From: Solanum dulcamara
Taxonomy: Eukaryota > Streptophyta > Magnoliopsida > Solanales > Solanaceae
Length of the DNA: 64,000 nucleotides
Assembly: GCF_947179165.1 (NCBI RefSeq)
Contig: NC_077245.1
Coordinates: 24,472,740-24,536,739, forward strand
Direction: 5' to 3'
The position numbers were made by a program, and so were the translations under genes. This document shows positions 12,221-23,727 of this stretch, one piece after another; positions within the stretch are counted from its first letter, which is position 1; each line of letters starts with the position of its first letter. The notes under the pieces were generated by a model, which had not been told where the DNA came from, did not search any database, and saw only the letters and a list, made by a program, of their open reading frames with translations.

Positions 12221-13185
12221 CAGCAATGGAACCTTCCAAAATGCAAGGCTCCATCAGTTAAACACCCAAGCCAAGGCTACTTCTCCTACAGGTTGCAATA
12301 TACAACAGAAAAAGCATGGTGCAACAGGTACAACTGCTTCAACAACAATAAGAACATAAGGAGCTACAGTCACAGCAATTGGTCCATCCACAACAATTCT
12401 ACAGTAACCACAACAACTTAGGGAATTCCAGTTCTGTTTATGGATCTTTGTTTTTGGTCTTGTTGGCTTGGTTTTATGCATTTGCAGGTAGCTGGAGATA
12501 CACTAAATCAAGTAATATTTGGGAATACAAGCCTCTATACACAACACCTCCAACAACATGCAGCACCCAAGAAGCTTGCAGAACTGCAACATGAATCAGC
12601 AGAATTGTACCTCTTAATGTGCATTTCTACTGCAGGATACTACAGCTTGCACAAGCATGATACTCTACACAGCTGCACACTAAAGAAAGGCAACAGGAAG
12701 TTGAAGCCTCCTTTAAACCTCCTACAAGATTGCAGGTGCAGAAACCATGTTATTACACACGCAACAACCCTCCTAGTTTGTGTGCAGGCACATAAGAACT
12801 CTTCAATGTGCAGTTGGATCTCCAAGTAGCAGTTCAGTCACAGCTGCACCACTTACATCTGCCATATACAGCAACTCAGGACCATGTCATCCTCCACAAC
12901 ATCTCTAAAGCTGCTGACTAATACAGCTCTAAAGTGGCTGACTAATACATTTCTTTCCATTTTTCATCCTCCATAGCTGCTATAATTATGATATTGAAGT
13001 TGATGCATCTCTCCATTTGTACTTACTTGGTATGACAAGACTAAAAAGGGCAAAGATGAATAGAACTTTCTCATCCCATGCGAGATAGAAGTTTCGTATA
13101 CTTATTCTGCTTCAATTTAGCTATGTGATTCATCGCGTAGTTGAATAGGACTAGTGTAGGTTACTTTCTTGTTTTCTCATGGAAG

Positions 13186-13243
13186 GGGAGAGTCTCCCTC
13201 ATTTATGCTTACTTAGTCGACTTGTACCGGGAGGAGTCCTCCC
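13186..13243. repeat. Two inverted repeats near the LINE 3' end
   Basis: GGGAGAGTCTCCC (13186-13198) repeats the 13-mer at 10820-10832. GGGAGGAGTCCTCCC (13229-13243) is a perfect 7-bp stem around a central G. In RNA these could form short hairpins 236-290 bases before the tail. Confidence 0.65.
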
Positions 13244-13479
13244 ATAGGTTTAATACTTTCTAGTTTTAGTTAGTCCTTTTTTGTAACGGGAATGAGTTAG
13301 CCGACCTTAGTAGGTTAGCCGACTTATGAACCAACATAGGATCGGAGGTAAGATTTATGTCCCCCTTCGTGTATTTTTACTTTATTTTATTTATGTTAAG
13401 GCTTGGGGGTGCTGCTCAACCCCTGACTGTGCACGAGAGGTGGGAGCCTCATGTAGGGTCTGTTCCCCCCCCCAAAAAA

Positions 13480-13494
13480 AATACATATGACAGA
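13480..13494. repeat. Right target-site duplication of the LINE
   Basis: AATACATATGACAGA follows the A-run of the LINE and matches 2764-2778. Copia coding sequence resumes straight after it. Confidence 0.92.
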
Positions 13495-13740
13495 GTAAGA
13501 GACGAGATTGGTTTAATAGTCCCAAATCCAACATTGTTACATGTTGATCCATCTGCTACAGTAATGGGAGAAGGTGCTTTGTGTGATTGAAAGCTATAAA
13601 AAATATTTGGAATACCTGTCATATAATTTATGGCTCCTGAATCAATTACCCATTTATTTGATGAGGTGATAAGACATGTTTTATCCGAATCAGTAAAGGC
13701 ATTAACTGAAGTGGATTCCTTAAATTATTTCTGATATTGA
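13495..13740 (-). pseudogene. Copia protease remnant
   Basis: On the minus strand this gives a Copia-type aspartic protease start, NKWVIDSGAINYMTG, with the catalytic Asp in DSGA. A DGS-x-C segment follows about 35 residues later. An in-frame stop lies a short way upstream of the domain. It continues across the LINE insertion into the pre-integrase region at 1955-2763, so both pieces belong to one element. Confidence 0.87.
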
Positions 13741-14468
13741 GAAAATTTAGAGAACTTTTTAACTAAAATAAAAACCAAAACCAAAACCATTTTATCAGAT
13801 AATGGACTAGAAGCAATCATTTTCCCAACTAATATATTCGCTTTATCAAAATAAATTGATAAAGAATTCTCCAAAACTAAAGATTACCCAAATCAGGTGA
13901 TCTCTGCTGGACACAACTAAACAATCCAGTAAACCACTTAAAATAATCACAAAACTATCACAAAATCAACTAAAAATGCCAAGGCAATCTTAGAGCTTGA
14001 AACCTAGACCATTATATTTTTTTTTCAGCCAAGAACTTTCACCAACAGAAGAGAATAACTGAACTTAACAAAGTGGAGCCTAACCAGCAAATATCAGCCA
14101 ACAAATACGAAACACAAGATGAAAATAAGAGAATTAATTCCAACACTCCACTCGAACAGGTTTATAAAAAAAAGGAAAAATATACTCAAATAAAACAGAG
14201 GACTAAGTTGATCCCTCAATTAAAGTTCCACCCACCTGAATCAAAATAGTAGTCTAACATAAAATAGTAGATCCTCTGAGAGAAATAACCACTTATAGAA
14301 AAACTATCAGAGAATGGAAGCAAAAAGAATGACATCACAAGATATGATAAAGAGTACAACAGAGTATAGAGGCCAAAAAGGCAGAGAAACATCAGAAAGG
14401 AGAAGAAAGTTGGACTGAAACAGAATCCAGTGAGGAAGTCAGCTTAACTCCGGTGAAGCCAAAGGTCT
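13741..14468 (-). other. Copia 5' internal region without a recognisable gag
   Basis: These 730 bases lie between the Copia PBS and the protease, where gag should be. I could not read a gag domain or zinc knuckle. The stretch is A-rich on the plus strand with many stops in every frame. It is shorter than a usual Copia gag (about 1 kb). Deletion or a non-autonomous derivative would explain this. Confidence 0.5.
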
Positions 14469-14481
14469 GGCTCTAATACCA
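14469..14481 (-). other. Copia primer-binding site (initiator tRNA-Met)
   Basis: GGCTCTAATACCA on the plus strand is the complement of the usual initiator-Met PBS with one mismatch (12 of 13). The Copia LTR begins at the next base, 14482 (TGAATGGC), which fixes that LTR end. Confidence 0.85.
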
Positions 14482-14489
14482 TGAATGGC
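14482..14489 (-). mobile_element. Copia 5' LTR, short piece left of Athila-A
   Basis: The eight bases TGAATGGC are the inner end of the Copia 5' LTR. The last five (ATGGC, 14485-14489) are the left TSD copy of Athila-A. The LTR resumes at 30917 after the right TSD copy. Confidence 0.8.
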
Positions 14490-16012
14490 TGATACGTTCA
14501 AACTTTCACCTCAATTAAGAAGTATAAAGTAGTTGTTATCAAATATAGAACCCAACTAGGTTGGGATCGAACAGGGAAAGCAGAGAAAATAAGTCCACTA
14601 GAACTTTTATTCAATAGTACTCAATATTTCCCAAGAGTAAAAATGCATAAAGTAAATTAGGGGTTTTCATGTAATTCAATAATTAGTAATAGTGTTCACA
14701 ATAGCATAGTAAAATAGACTTAGAGTTATAAAAAATATGAGAAAGTAGTTAGGATAGTGTTCTCCATGAAATTTAACTTAGTAGGCATATCGTATCAGTA
14801 ATCTTGTCTCAATTTGTAGGATGCAAAATCTAATAATTTAGGGAAACCTAAACACCTTCCGACCCTATTAGATGAATTTCACTCTTCAACTTCGAGTCTT
14901 AGAACGCATGACTAACTAACCCTTTTTTGGACTTGAGAAGAGACTCCCCTCCCGGGCTCAAGTCCTTAGACGAAGGTTTATAACTTCAATTCTCTATTGG
15001 AGTTATCTTTTCCTAATCACTACCCCTCTCCCGAGAAAGTATTGAATTCATGCGAGTTCTAACGCATGTACTTGTTAAAAATAAATCAAAATCATGATAA
15101 CAAGAATGCATGCTAATACATTGATTTAGAACCACTCGTATTTGGCCTACTTTATTATTGCTTCATAGTTCCCACAATCCTAGTTGTGGAGTTTAGCTAC
15201 TCATGATCGTTAGAAAAGTAGCACAAATTTGTGTAGAATTTATGTAATAAATACTTGTGATAATTAAGCAATTAATCTTGAAATAATGCAAAAACAATGA
15301 ATCAAGAAGAGAATAATAATTTTTATCATGTCACAAATACTTGAAATATCATTTACAAAGCTCTAATTCTTAGTTTAGTGTGCCTAAAATAAAATAAATC
15401 CTAACATAAGTTATTTATAGACATAAAATGAATTCTAAACAAAATAGGAAAACTTAAGTCGGCACTGGTTCACGCTTGACTTTCATGGCTCGTACTGAGG
15501 TTCTCGGCCCATACAAGTGCCCGTGAACTTTGACTTAACCTCACAAATGGCTCTGGCACCTCCTATTCAAAGAAATCTCTACGCGTCGTATAAGTCTTCA
15601 TGATCCATGGAGGGTCTCATATAGATCCCTTCACGTTTCCTGCACTGCCATTCACGGACCACATTATGGACCGTGTAAACTTTCATGATCTGTATAGGGT
15701 TTATGTCATTTTCCTTAGCCTTTTTTTTGAACTTCTCAGTACTCTTTTCAAGGGAAAGTACATGGACCATACAGTCTTAAATGGTTAGTATAGGGTCTCA
15801 TGGACTTCCCCTCAACTTCATTTCTTCAGATTTGTCCCTCTCTCCAAGTGCCTTGACTTCATTTCTTCAGATTTGTCCCTCCTTCCAAGTGCCCTAACTT
15901 CATTTCCCTGCACATTCACTCAAAACCACTTTATATCTACATAAGCATACTCATAAATCGCGATAATTCATTGTTTTGAGCATCAATAGTGCAGTAAATT
16001 TACGGCACATCA
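14490..16012 (-). repeat. Athila-A 3' LTR
   Basis: It aligns along its length with the right LTR (29451-30911). Shared landmarks are CCCAACTAGGTTGGG, the AACCCTTTT/AATCCTTGC block, the TATTTATAGAC TATA region (about 15412-15422) and the terminal GCACATCA. Its outer end is preceded by the TSD ATGGC. In minus orientation the TATA lies about 600 bases from the U3 start at 16012, with CGGACC-type palindromes upstream of it. Confidence 0.92.
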
Positions 16013-17537
16013 ACACACTCAACTTAGAACCATTGTTTATTCTCAAGAAATGAAAACTATACAAAAACAATGATGCGCAAATACAAAGGATCCTAGAAGA
16101 TATACAACAGCCACACATAATCATGCATATTCAAAACCCTTTCTCATTTTTAATCAAATCGACTATGCAACGCCCAAATAATTCAACTAACTCACAAGGA
16201 TCCATGTGGGACGTTCCACTGCTCATAGTTAATCATTCCACTACTAAGAACAATCATATAGTCAATATAGCAACTAGATAATGCAATTATTGTGCCCTCA
16301 CCACAAAGAAATCCCTGTTACAACATATTTAAATAACACAGAGACTGATACAATTTCACTCACACTCAAAAAGAAGTTCAAACTATGCATGTATACAAAC
16401 CATATGCTTGCCCTTAATATCTACACTTTAACTTTCAAATAGCTCATTTAGAATAACTATAGGACTTTCTTAGCTTGTAGCGTAGGATCGGACTAGGGTA
16501 TAAAATATTTCGGATATAAGTGACTAACCCTCCTAGTTACTACAATATTTTGTTCGTTCTTTCACTGTCGCCTAATTTTCATTTTTTTCCTTTCTTTTCT
16601 TCATCCTTTTCTTTACAACTCAGGTGTGGTGTTGATTTTTATTTCTTTTTTTATGCATACTTTTCAGACTACTATATTTATTCAACCACACACATCATAC
16701 CTTGAGTATCTTTTCTCTTTAAACTTCATTCTATTCATACCCACTATTTTACTCTTATCTCTTCTAGTTACCCTCAGTTTAGGTTTTTGGTTTGAGCTAA
16801 GGAATTGTTCCCTTTTATAAACCAGGGATACATAGAGTGATCAAAGCAACTATGGAAGGTTAACATTGTAATAAAAGAAAAGTCTCAGGCTCAATCAAGG
16901 TTCAAGGGATTTATTCTTTCAATCTTGTAAACATTTGGGATAAAGTGGACGTCTCAAAAATGTCTTATGATCCTCTACTAACCAAGCTATTCAACACTTT
17001 TAGTGCGACTAACGGGGCATGTTCTAGCTTACATATGCAAAGTAAGAACCAGTAAATGCAGCTCACTCACTCAAGGCACATAATCTACACTATCTAGCAC
17101 TAGTCGATATGTTCATGTTGTAGCAAGAAATGTTCCACATATCAATATGTAAAATGTCATGCAAGGATCCTAGCAAGTTAAGTTTTACAGTAAGGGTACA
17201 CAACCTATTAACCTTTCAAATGGGGGTCAGAATTTTACTAAACTGAACCATATGTTTCAAAAATTGGGCTTCATGCACAATTTCCAAGACTTTATATTTA
17301 CACAAACACATAAAATAACCTAAACATGTAGGTTCTACTAGATAATACATTTGAGAGAAAGGACACATGACAAGAACAATTCTCAAGTGGCCAGAATACC
17401 CCACTCCCAACAAAAAAATAGTGCATTATCCTCAATGTACTTTAATAAAATCACAATAATAGTAGTGGGAAGTGATTAGACTTGCCACGAATTAGGCGTT
17501 ACTCGCTAGATTCGGAGTGGCAGATGACAGGTGCGCT
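16013..17537 (-). other. Athila-A 3' spacer, non-coding
   Basis: This lies between the extra ORF and the 3' LTR. It holds a pyrimidine-rich patch at about 16545-16640 and no frame I can support. It begins with ACACACTCAACT next to the LTR, the same sequence as at the matching place in Athila-B (47809). Confidence 0.7.
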
Positions 17538-19296
17538 TAATGATTGGGCTCTCCCAAAGGATCATCACCCGTAGCAGCAGTGGGTATGCTTGTAGGCACC
17601 CCAATAGTAGGAACCTTTGTAAACTAGGTCGGGCCTACTCCACTAGCTGAGGCCCCAATCTTTGCGCTTTGATCCATTGTGTCTCTTTCTCTTTTCTTTC
17701 TCTTTCTGCCCTTCATGATGATCTTGCGGCCCTGCGTACCCTCTTAGCCTCATCTTCCATCATGTCATCAGGCATGCTAGGTCTATTATCATATTTCTTT
17801 CCCTTTTTTTCAAACTCAAGAGTCAAAGTTGTACCCCAAACTTCATCCAACCTTCTAGTGTCTTTTAGTATGGCAAAGAGTTGTATCAGTGCACCCACAA
17901 AAAGTGGAGATGTCATGACAACTGATTTATTGACTAGCTTCATGATGTATGCTTACATCGCTGCCAACTATACACGTACCGACTCAGCATCAAGTCCTCT
18001 CAAACACTAATCCGCTCGGTGAGGTGTGCATCCAAACCATTAACTCTCCTCTGCATAACACCCACCTCCTTTCGGAGCTCATTATGGAGTTTGTCTTCCA
18101 CATCCCTAACCTGATATTACACTACTTTTGATAGCCTCTAGATGACTTGAACCAGTAATGCTCTTGTCTGACGTTGGTCTGTGAATAATTTTTCAAAGAA
18201 AGCATAAGGAACTTTGACAAGCATACTTGCAGCAGAAGAGGTAGAAGTGGATTGCCCGTTCTTGCCCTCTAGCTGTGCAGCAACCTCATCAGTCGTCTGG
18301 TCTATTGGTACATCTATTGGTGTCCCTTCTAAAGATAGCACTGCAGGTGGTGGACCTGGAGTAATGGACACCTCCCTCAAGCAATAACACGCGCTATCCA
18401 CATCAAAGTACTCATCCGCTTACCCGAATCCTCCATTCGATCCTCGCTCATGACCAAGATGTGTAGTACGTATATAGACTGGTCTATGGCGGTGCTATGT
18501 AGCTTGGTCCATTTAAAAATTGGGATGGTGGATACAAAAATGTCGGCACGCACCCCCTGAACTTGGAAATGCTTTAGTGATTGGAATCTCATTGCCACAT
18601 CCTTCTTCTTTTTCTTAGATGTCTTGCTCGTGATTGAATTTAGCAATGTGGCAGCATATGCATCATAGAACTCTTGAGTAAGCCACTAACCATAATAACC
18701 CTGAGGTCTGGTCATCCATTCAAACTGATGCCTCTCAAATATATCTTTAATCTCAGATATAGAGGTGGGATTATTAGTGACGACCCCAGTTTCCAGCACA
18801 ATTGCTCTTATCGTAATGCCATTGTATTTCTTAGACATTCCATGATCAAAGATTTCCTTTGACCTAGGCATTGACCACCTATTTCATAGAAAATCAATTA
18901 ACTGGCAATGGTCGACCGTAGCTGGTTATATCTCAAAGATAAACCTTTCAATGTTTTTATTGCTCTCCTCCTTTTCATCACTACCCGAGGTGTTTTCATT
19001 TTCCCTAGACCTTTCCTCTTCATCAATATTCTAAATTTTAGATCCCTTCTTATTACCCGAACCAACTGCCTCCTCATTAGATTGGGAGGGAGCGGTTTCA
19101 ACTTCAATTATAGCTTTGGCTCTAGTGGTGCAGGGCGGTTGTAGAGAAACTATTATGGTGCACTAAACCTCTGACCCACTGGATAAACCGCTTCCAACTC
19201 ATCATCATATTTGTCAGCCATTTTATCAAAAGAAGAGTCATGAAGTTTGTACTGTAGAGTATCACAGGGTGGTGCTGACTTATGCCTTGGGGCCAT
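17538..19296 (-). pseudogene. Athila-A extra ORF with plant transposon protein domain
   Basis: This ORF lies downstream of pol, where Athila-type elements carry an additional, sometimes env-like, gene. A minus-strand ATG at 19296 opens MAPRHKSAPP. After stops and frame changes, readable pieces include an acidic/Ser stretch (about 18900-19100), FERHQFEWMTRP (about 18730), FYDAYAATLLNSITSKTSKK (about 18600-18680) and DVAMRFQSLKHFQVQGV. The FY-x-YAATL and H-x-V-x-GV pattern resembles the domain annotated as putative plant transposon protein (PF20167); that name is from memory. A Lys/Arg-rich C-terminus ends near 17540. Athila-B has the same ORF in the same place. Confidence 0.7.
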
Positions 19297-20589
19297 TGTA
19301 CATGTAGAGAAGATGTAAGAATTGGAAACATTGTTAATCGCTAACACGAACGGGTACTCAGACTTCTCATGTGTAATACATTACAAAAGTGGCGATTTCC
19401 CTTTAGAATGTTGTCACTCAATATATCATTGGGAACCCACACTTAGACTAGAATTTAAAAACATTTTTTGTGATTTTTCATATTTTTATATAGTGGCCTT
19501 GATGGAGAATTAAAGGTTATATGGTCCGTGAAGGGTTCTGTGAACAGATGCCTGGCAAAATTTTGTTCAAGTATCGGCTTAGGAGTCTCTTTACTGTCTA
19601 TGAAATATTTCGCGCTCCATAAAGTATCGTGTGAGCTAACACTTATACAAAATTTGCCCATGTATGGGTCATAAACATCCCCACGATCCGTAAAGAGCTT
19701 CACACTTTGTGAAAATGTCGTTGCCTAGGAGTAGACAAATTTCAAGCATGATGGTGCAATATCCTTTATCAAACCCCCAACTTCTCTACAATACATATGC
19801 AAATTATGATGCCAAATCCAAACAAACTCCAAAATCATACTCTTTTATAGAAAAATTGAAATCTATTCCCATAATGGAAAGGTATTAAAGAAATTGATTC
19901 AATTCGAACACTTACTCTATTGATTTAATTTTGGACTAAGGAAGAGTATAAAGACAGTGAATTTTTCTACCCGTACTTTGCAAAACTTGATAGACATGGG
20001 TTAATAGGGAGTTTTGATCTTATAATTTTAGCGGTTATGGGAGAGTATGAGTTTTCAAACTAAGGAGACTTGGAGTGGGCGACCCAAATGGAATTCAAAT
20101 CAAGTGAAACCCCTTTTAATTTAGGAACTTTGGGTTGTGGGTCGAACCGTGTCGTGTCAGTGAATGTTAATGGACCTGGCTTTCATAGATCATATAAGGG
20201 GCCGTAAAGACCACCACAGGCTATAAACCCCTCTGTTGGCAAAAACTTAGGAAAAATCATACCTGGGGTTCAGGGAGGCTGAACGGTCCATTAAAGTCAC
20301 CACTAACTGTAAAACCCTTTCATGAACCTTCTGATTACCCTCTTGTGTTCTACACCATGCATTATAGGCCATTTCAGCTTGTACAACCCGTACAAGTGCC
20401 CGTGGTGACTTGCCTCCTACTAGTTCTTAGTACTTTTTCCTCTTTTGTTCCTGTAATCATTGAACACACCATGAAACTTTAAGTATTTAAAATAAACAAA
20501 ATCCTAAACAACCTATTACAATTACAATCCTTGGGTTGCCTCCCAAGTAACACCCAATTTAACATCGTGGCACGATGCAGGCTACTTGA
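19297..20589 (-). other. Athila-A spacer between integrase and extra ORF
   Basis: No gene is supported. Short motifs of the type ACGATCCGTAAAG and TGGTCCGTGAAGG recur (about 19520-19690 and 20170-20290), as they do in the LTRs of the same element. Confidence 0.65.
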
Positions 20590-23500
20590 TTACTTAGACT
20601 GCATCTAGTTGGATATCTTCAATCGTCTTCACCTCTTCTTGAGCTCCTAAGTACTTAACATGTTTCTCGTTCACCTTAAACTTATAACATGTTGTGCTTC
20701 GAGATCAACTGCGCCATGTGGAAATACCCATGCTATAGTGAAGGGTCCGAACCATTTTGACTTTAACTTGCTAGGAAACAACCTGAGATTTGAGTTAAAT
20801 AGAAATACTAAGTCCCCAGGACTAACTTAGCTTTTCACCAGTGATGATACATCTTATATTCTTTGTTTGAGAGAGAAACCCTCTAATATGCCCTCAACCA
20901 AAATTCATCCATCCCATTTATCTTCTCTGACCTCATGTTTGCGGCCTAGCTCCAACTTAGATTCAACTTCTTGAGTGCCCATAGTTCCTTATGCTCTAAC
21001 TCTATAGGCAAGTGACATACCTTTCCAAACACTAACTGGTATGGTAACATACCAATGGGTGTTTTGAAAGCTATCCAGTATGCCCATAGTGCATTGTCAA
21101 GCTTCCTTGACCAATCTGTCCGTTTTACATTTACATACTTTATCAAAATTTCTTCTATTTCCCTATTGGACACTTTGACTTGCCTATTTGACTACAGATA
21201 GTATAGGGTAGCCACTTTATGCTGCTTCACACTGATTTGGATAGCAATGTTTTGAAGATTTTATTTTAAAAAAGGGGTACCCCATGACTGATTATCGCTC
21301 TAGGTATTCCAAACCTAGAGAAAATATTCATTTTTAAGAAACCAATAACGCACTTACCCTCATTGTTAGCCAAGGATATTGTTTCAACCCATTTGGATAT
21401 GTAGCCGACTACAACCAAGATATAGTTTTGTCTATAAGAGTTCACAAATGGCACCATGAAGTAAATGTCCCAAATGTCAAAAAGTTCCACCTCCAAGATT
21501 GGAGTCATTGGCAACTCCTGGAGCCTTGATATTGCACCTTGCCTTTGATATTTATTAAAACTCTTTGCTAGATCATGTGCATCTTGGTGAATGGCTGGCC
21601 AGTAATAACCACATTGGAGCACCTTTTGAGTAGTACGAGCTTAACCATGATGTCCACCAACTAGAAAAGAGTGACAAGCTTCTAGTATACTTAGCATATT
21701 AGCTTTCAGCACACTCCACCTGATCAAATGTTTAGCACACAAACTAAAAAGTATGGCTCATCCCAGAAGTATTTGTTGATATCATGCGAAAACTTCTTTA
21801 TTTGCTGGAATGTCAGATTTTTAGGCATCATGTTAATAAGATAATTGGAAAAATCAGCATACCAAGAAATGAGATCAAGAGTAATGGCTAATACTTGTTC
21901 ATCTGGGAACGATTCATCAATCTCAAGATTGACTCTATCTCTATTCTCTGCCTCTAATCTCGACAAGTGATATGCTACTTTATTTGACTGCGAAGTCAAA
22001 TTCTTGTAGAAAGAGAACGCATTTGATCAACCTCGACTTTGCATTTTTCTTCGCCATTAAGTACCTCAAGGAGGCATGACCAGTGTGCACGATTACTTTT
22101 GTACCCAGAAGTTGCGCTCTAAAATTTTCAAAGGCATATACAATAGCTAACAATTCTTGCTCTATGACAGTATAGTTCTTCTGGTCCCCGTTCAGGGCTT
22201 ATTTGCATAATATATGGGATGAATAATCTTATTGTAGTTTTTCCCTAGCACAACCCCTAAAAAAACACCTCTAGCATCACATATTAAAGGTAGCATAAAA
22301 ACTAGAGCTAAAATTAGCTTCTCCTTCATACATTACTCAAATGCCTTCATACATGTGTCATCAAAATTGAACTTAATCTCCTTCTCCAATAATTTGCAGA
22401 AAGAGTGTGCAATCTTAGAGAAGCCCTTGATAAATTGCCGATAGAAGCCTGCATGCCCCCAATAAGCTTTGAATACCTTTCACATAACTAGGAGGGGGAA
22501 GCTTCTCAATAACCTCAATTTTAGCCTTATCCAACTCAAACCCTTCTCAAAAAAATTTTGATCGAGTATTATGCCCTCTTTAACCATGAAGTGGCATTTT
22601 TCCCAGTTAAGAACCATGTTGGCCTCCTCACACCTATGTAGAGCTTTGCTAAGATTTAACAAACAGTTATCAAATATATCGCCTACTACAGAGAATTCAT
22701 CCATAAATACCTCTAGTATATCCTAACAATGTCCCAAAAAATGGACATCATACACTTATGGAATAAGGTCGAAGCATTACACAATCGAAATGGCATGTGC
22801 TTCAATGCAAATGTTCCATAAGGACATGAAAAAGTCATTTTCTCTTGATCCTCTAAGGCAGTAGAAATCTGATTGTAGCCTGAATATCCATCCAGGAAGC
22901 AATACTAACCTTTACCTGCCAACCTGTCTAGCATCTGGTCCATGAACGCCATCGGAAAATATCTTTCAAGGTCCACTTGTTTAGATTTTGGTAATCCATG
23001 CACACACGCCAACCTGTGATTGGTTTGAGAAGAACCAACTCATTTATAGTGTTAGCGACTACTGTCATTCCTCTCTTCTTAGGAACACACTGCATCGGGC
23101 TACTAAACTGTTGTCTGATATTGGTTATACTATACCTGTATCCAACCAATTGATGATTTTCTTTTTCGCCACCTCTTGCATCGATGGGCTCAACCTTCAC
23201 TGATGCTCTATGCTTGTTATACTATCTTCCTCCAGCTGAATTTTGTGAGCGCAAATACTAAGAGGTATGCATATAATGTTAGCAAAGTTCTATCCAATTG
23301 CTTTCCCGAACATCTGCAATACCTCCACAATGCTTAACCTACTCCACATTAAATCTACAGCAATAATAATTGGTTAAGTTTTTACCTTCACCCAAGATTA
23401 CATACTTGAGATGACAAGGCAACTCTTTCAATTCTAGCACAAAAAATAATATTTATGTTATGAAAGAGTATGAAAAAAATATTTTTTCCTTATTTGATCG

Positions 23501-23727
23501 GGGCTGGAGGAGTTGGCCTATTTTTCAGATCAAGATCTAGCTTTTGAAGGGCGTAAATGTGTGATCCATGCCCTCTAAAGCACTCATAATTTCTTCATAT
23601 TCCTCCATACAGTCGCCATCAAAATTCATAATTACAGCATGCAAGGTCTTAACAACAAACCTTTCTTCGAAGGACACCTCAATCACTCTTTTCTCAGCTA
23701 TGTCGATCATGGACATCACAGTCATAT
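20590..23727 (-). pseudogene. Athila-A pol: RT, RNase H, integrase (decayed)
   Basis: Minus-strand pieces in order: a linker (about 23537-23725), RT about 22480-23200 (GWRVCMDYQNLNKW; catalytic box reads FMDEF, Asp changed to Glu), RNase H about 21960-22420, integrase zinc region and core about 20946-21640, and the integrase C-terminus about 20600-20870 (NSNLRLFPSKLKSKWFGPF). Key residues are lost in the integrase: both zinc-finger Cys are replaced (FNKYQRQG), the first core Asp is Tyr (WDIYFM) and VDY reads VGY. The Glu segment SNREIEEIL remains. The frame continues across the solo LTR (23728-26830) into the protease. Confidence 0.88.
23723..23727. repeat. Left TSD of solo LTR (CATAT)
   Basis: CATAT here and at 26831-26835 flank the solo LTR exactly. 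Confidence 0.9.

Larger units (their letters stand above)
2779..13479 (+). mobile_element. Full-length plant L1-type LINE, about 10.7 kb
   Basis: The element runs from just after the left TSD to a C-run plus A-run tail (13465-13480). Order: short 5' leader (2779-2869), ORF1 with DUF4283 and a zinc knuckle, ORF2 with endonuclease, reverse transcriptase, zf-RVT and RNase H, then an unusually long 2.85-kb 3' region. Both main ORFs are broken by many stops and several frameshifts, so it is immobile. It is inserted in a minus-strand Copia element between protease and pre-integrase. The matching TSDs show that this copy arrived full length rather than 5'-truncated as most LINE copies do. Confidence 0.93.
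10628..13479 (+). other. Long 3' region of the LINE
   Basis: These 2.85 kb between the ORF2 stop and the tail are much longer than a usual LINE 3' UTR. They contain an open 374-codon frame with a triple 168-bp repeat (entered separately), CAA/CCA-rich stretches, many TTTGTGCAGG-like motifs, and three inverted repeats of the form GGGAGAGTCTCCC or GGGAGGAGTCCTCCC. The last 160 bases (about 13320-13479) end in a C-run and a short A-run, as expected of a LINE tail. That terminal block includes GTGCACGAGAGGTGGGAGCC. Part of this region could be another insertion or a captured transcript; no TSD for such an event was seen. Confidence 0.7.

Noticed and set aside
12440..12829. A 129-codon frame in the LINE 3' region
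   Set aside because: No repeat, motif or codon signal supports it, and it overlaps another frame; the region is simply poor in stops.
15579..15788. Short frames on both strands in the Athila-A LTR
   Set aside because: They fall in the palindrome-rich U3 and are not conserved as frames in the other LTR.
19153..19347. MAPRHKSAPP frame as a host gene
   Set aside because: It is the start of the extra ORF of Athila-A, inside that element's boundaries.
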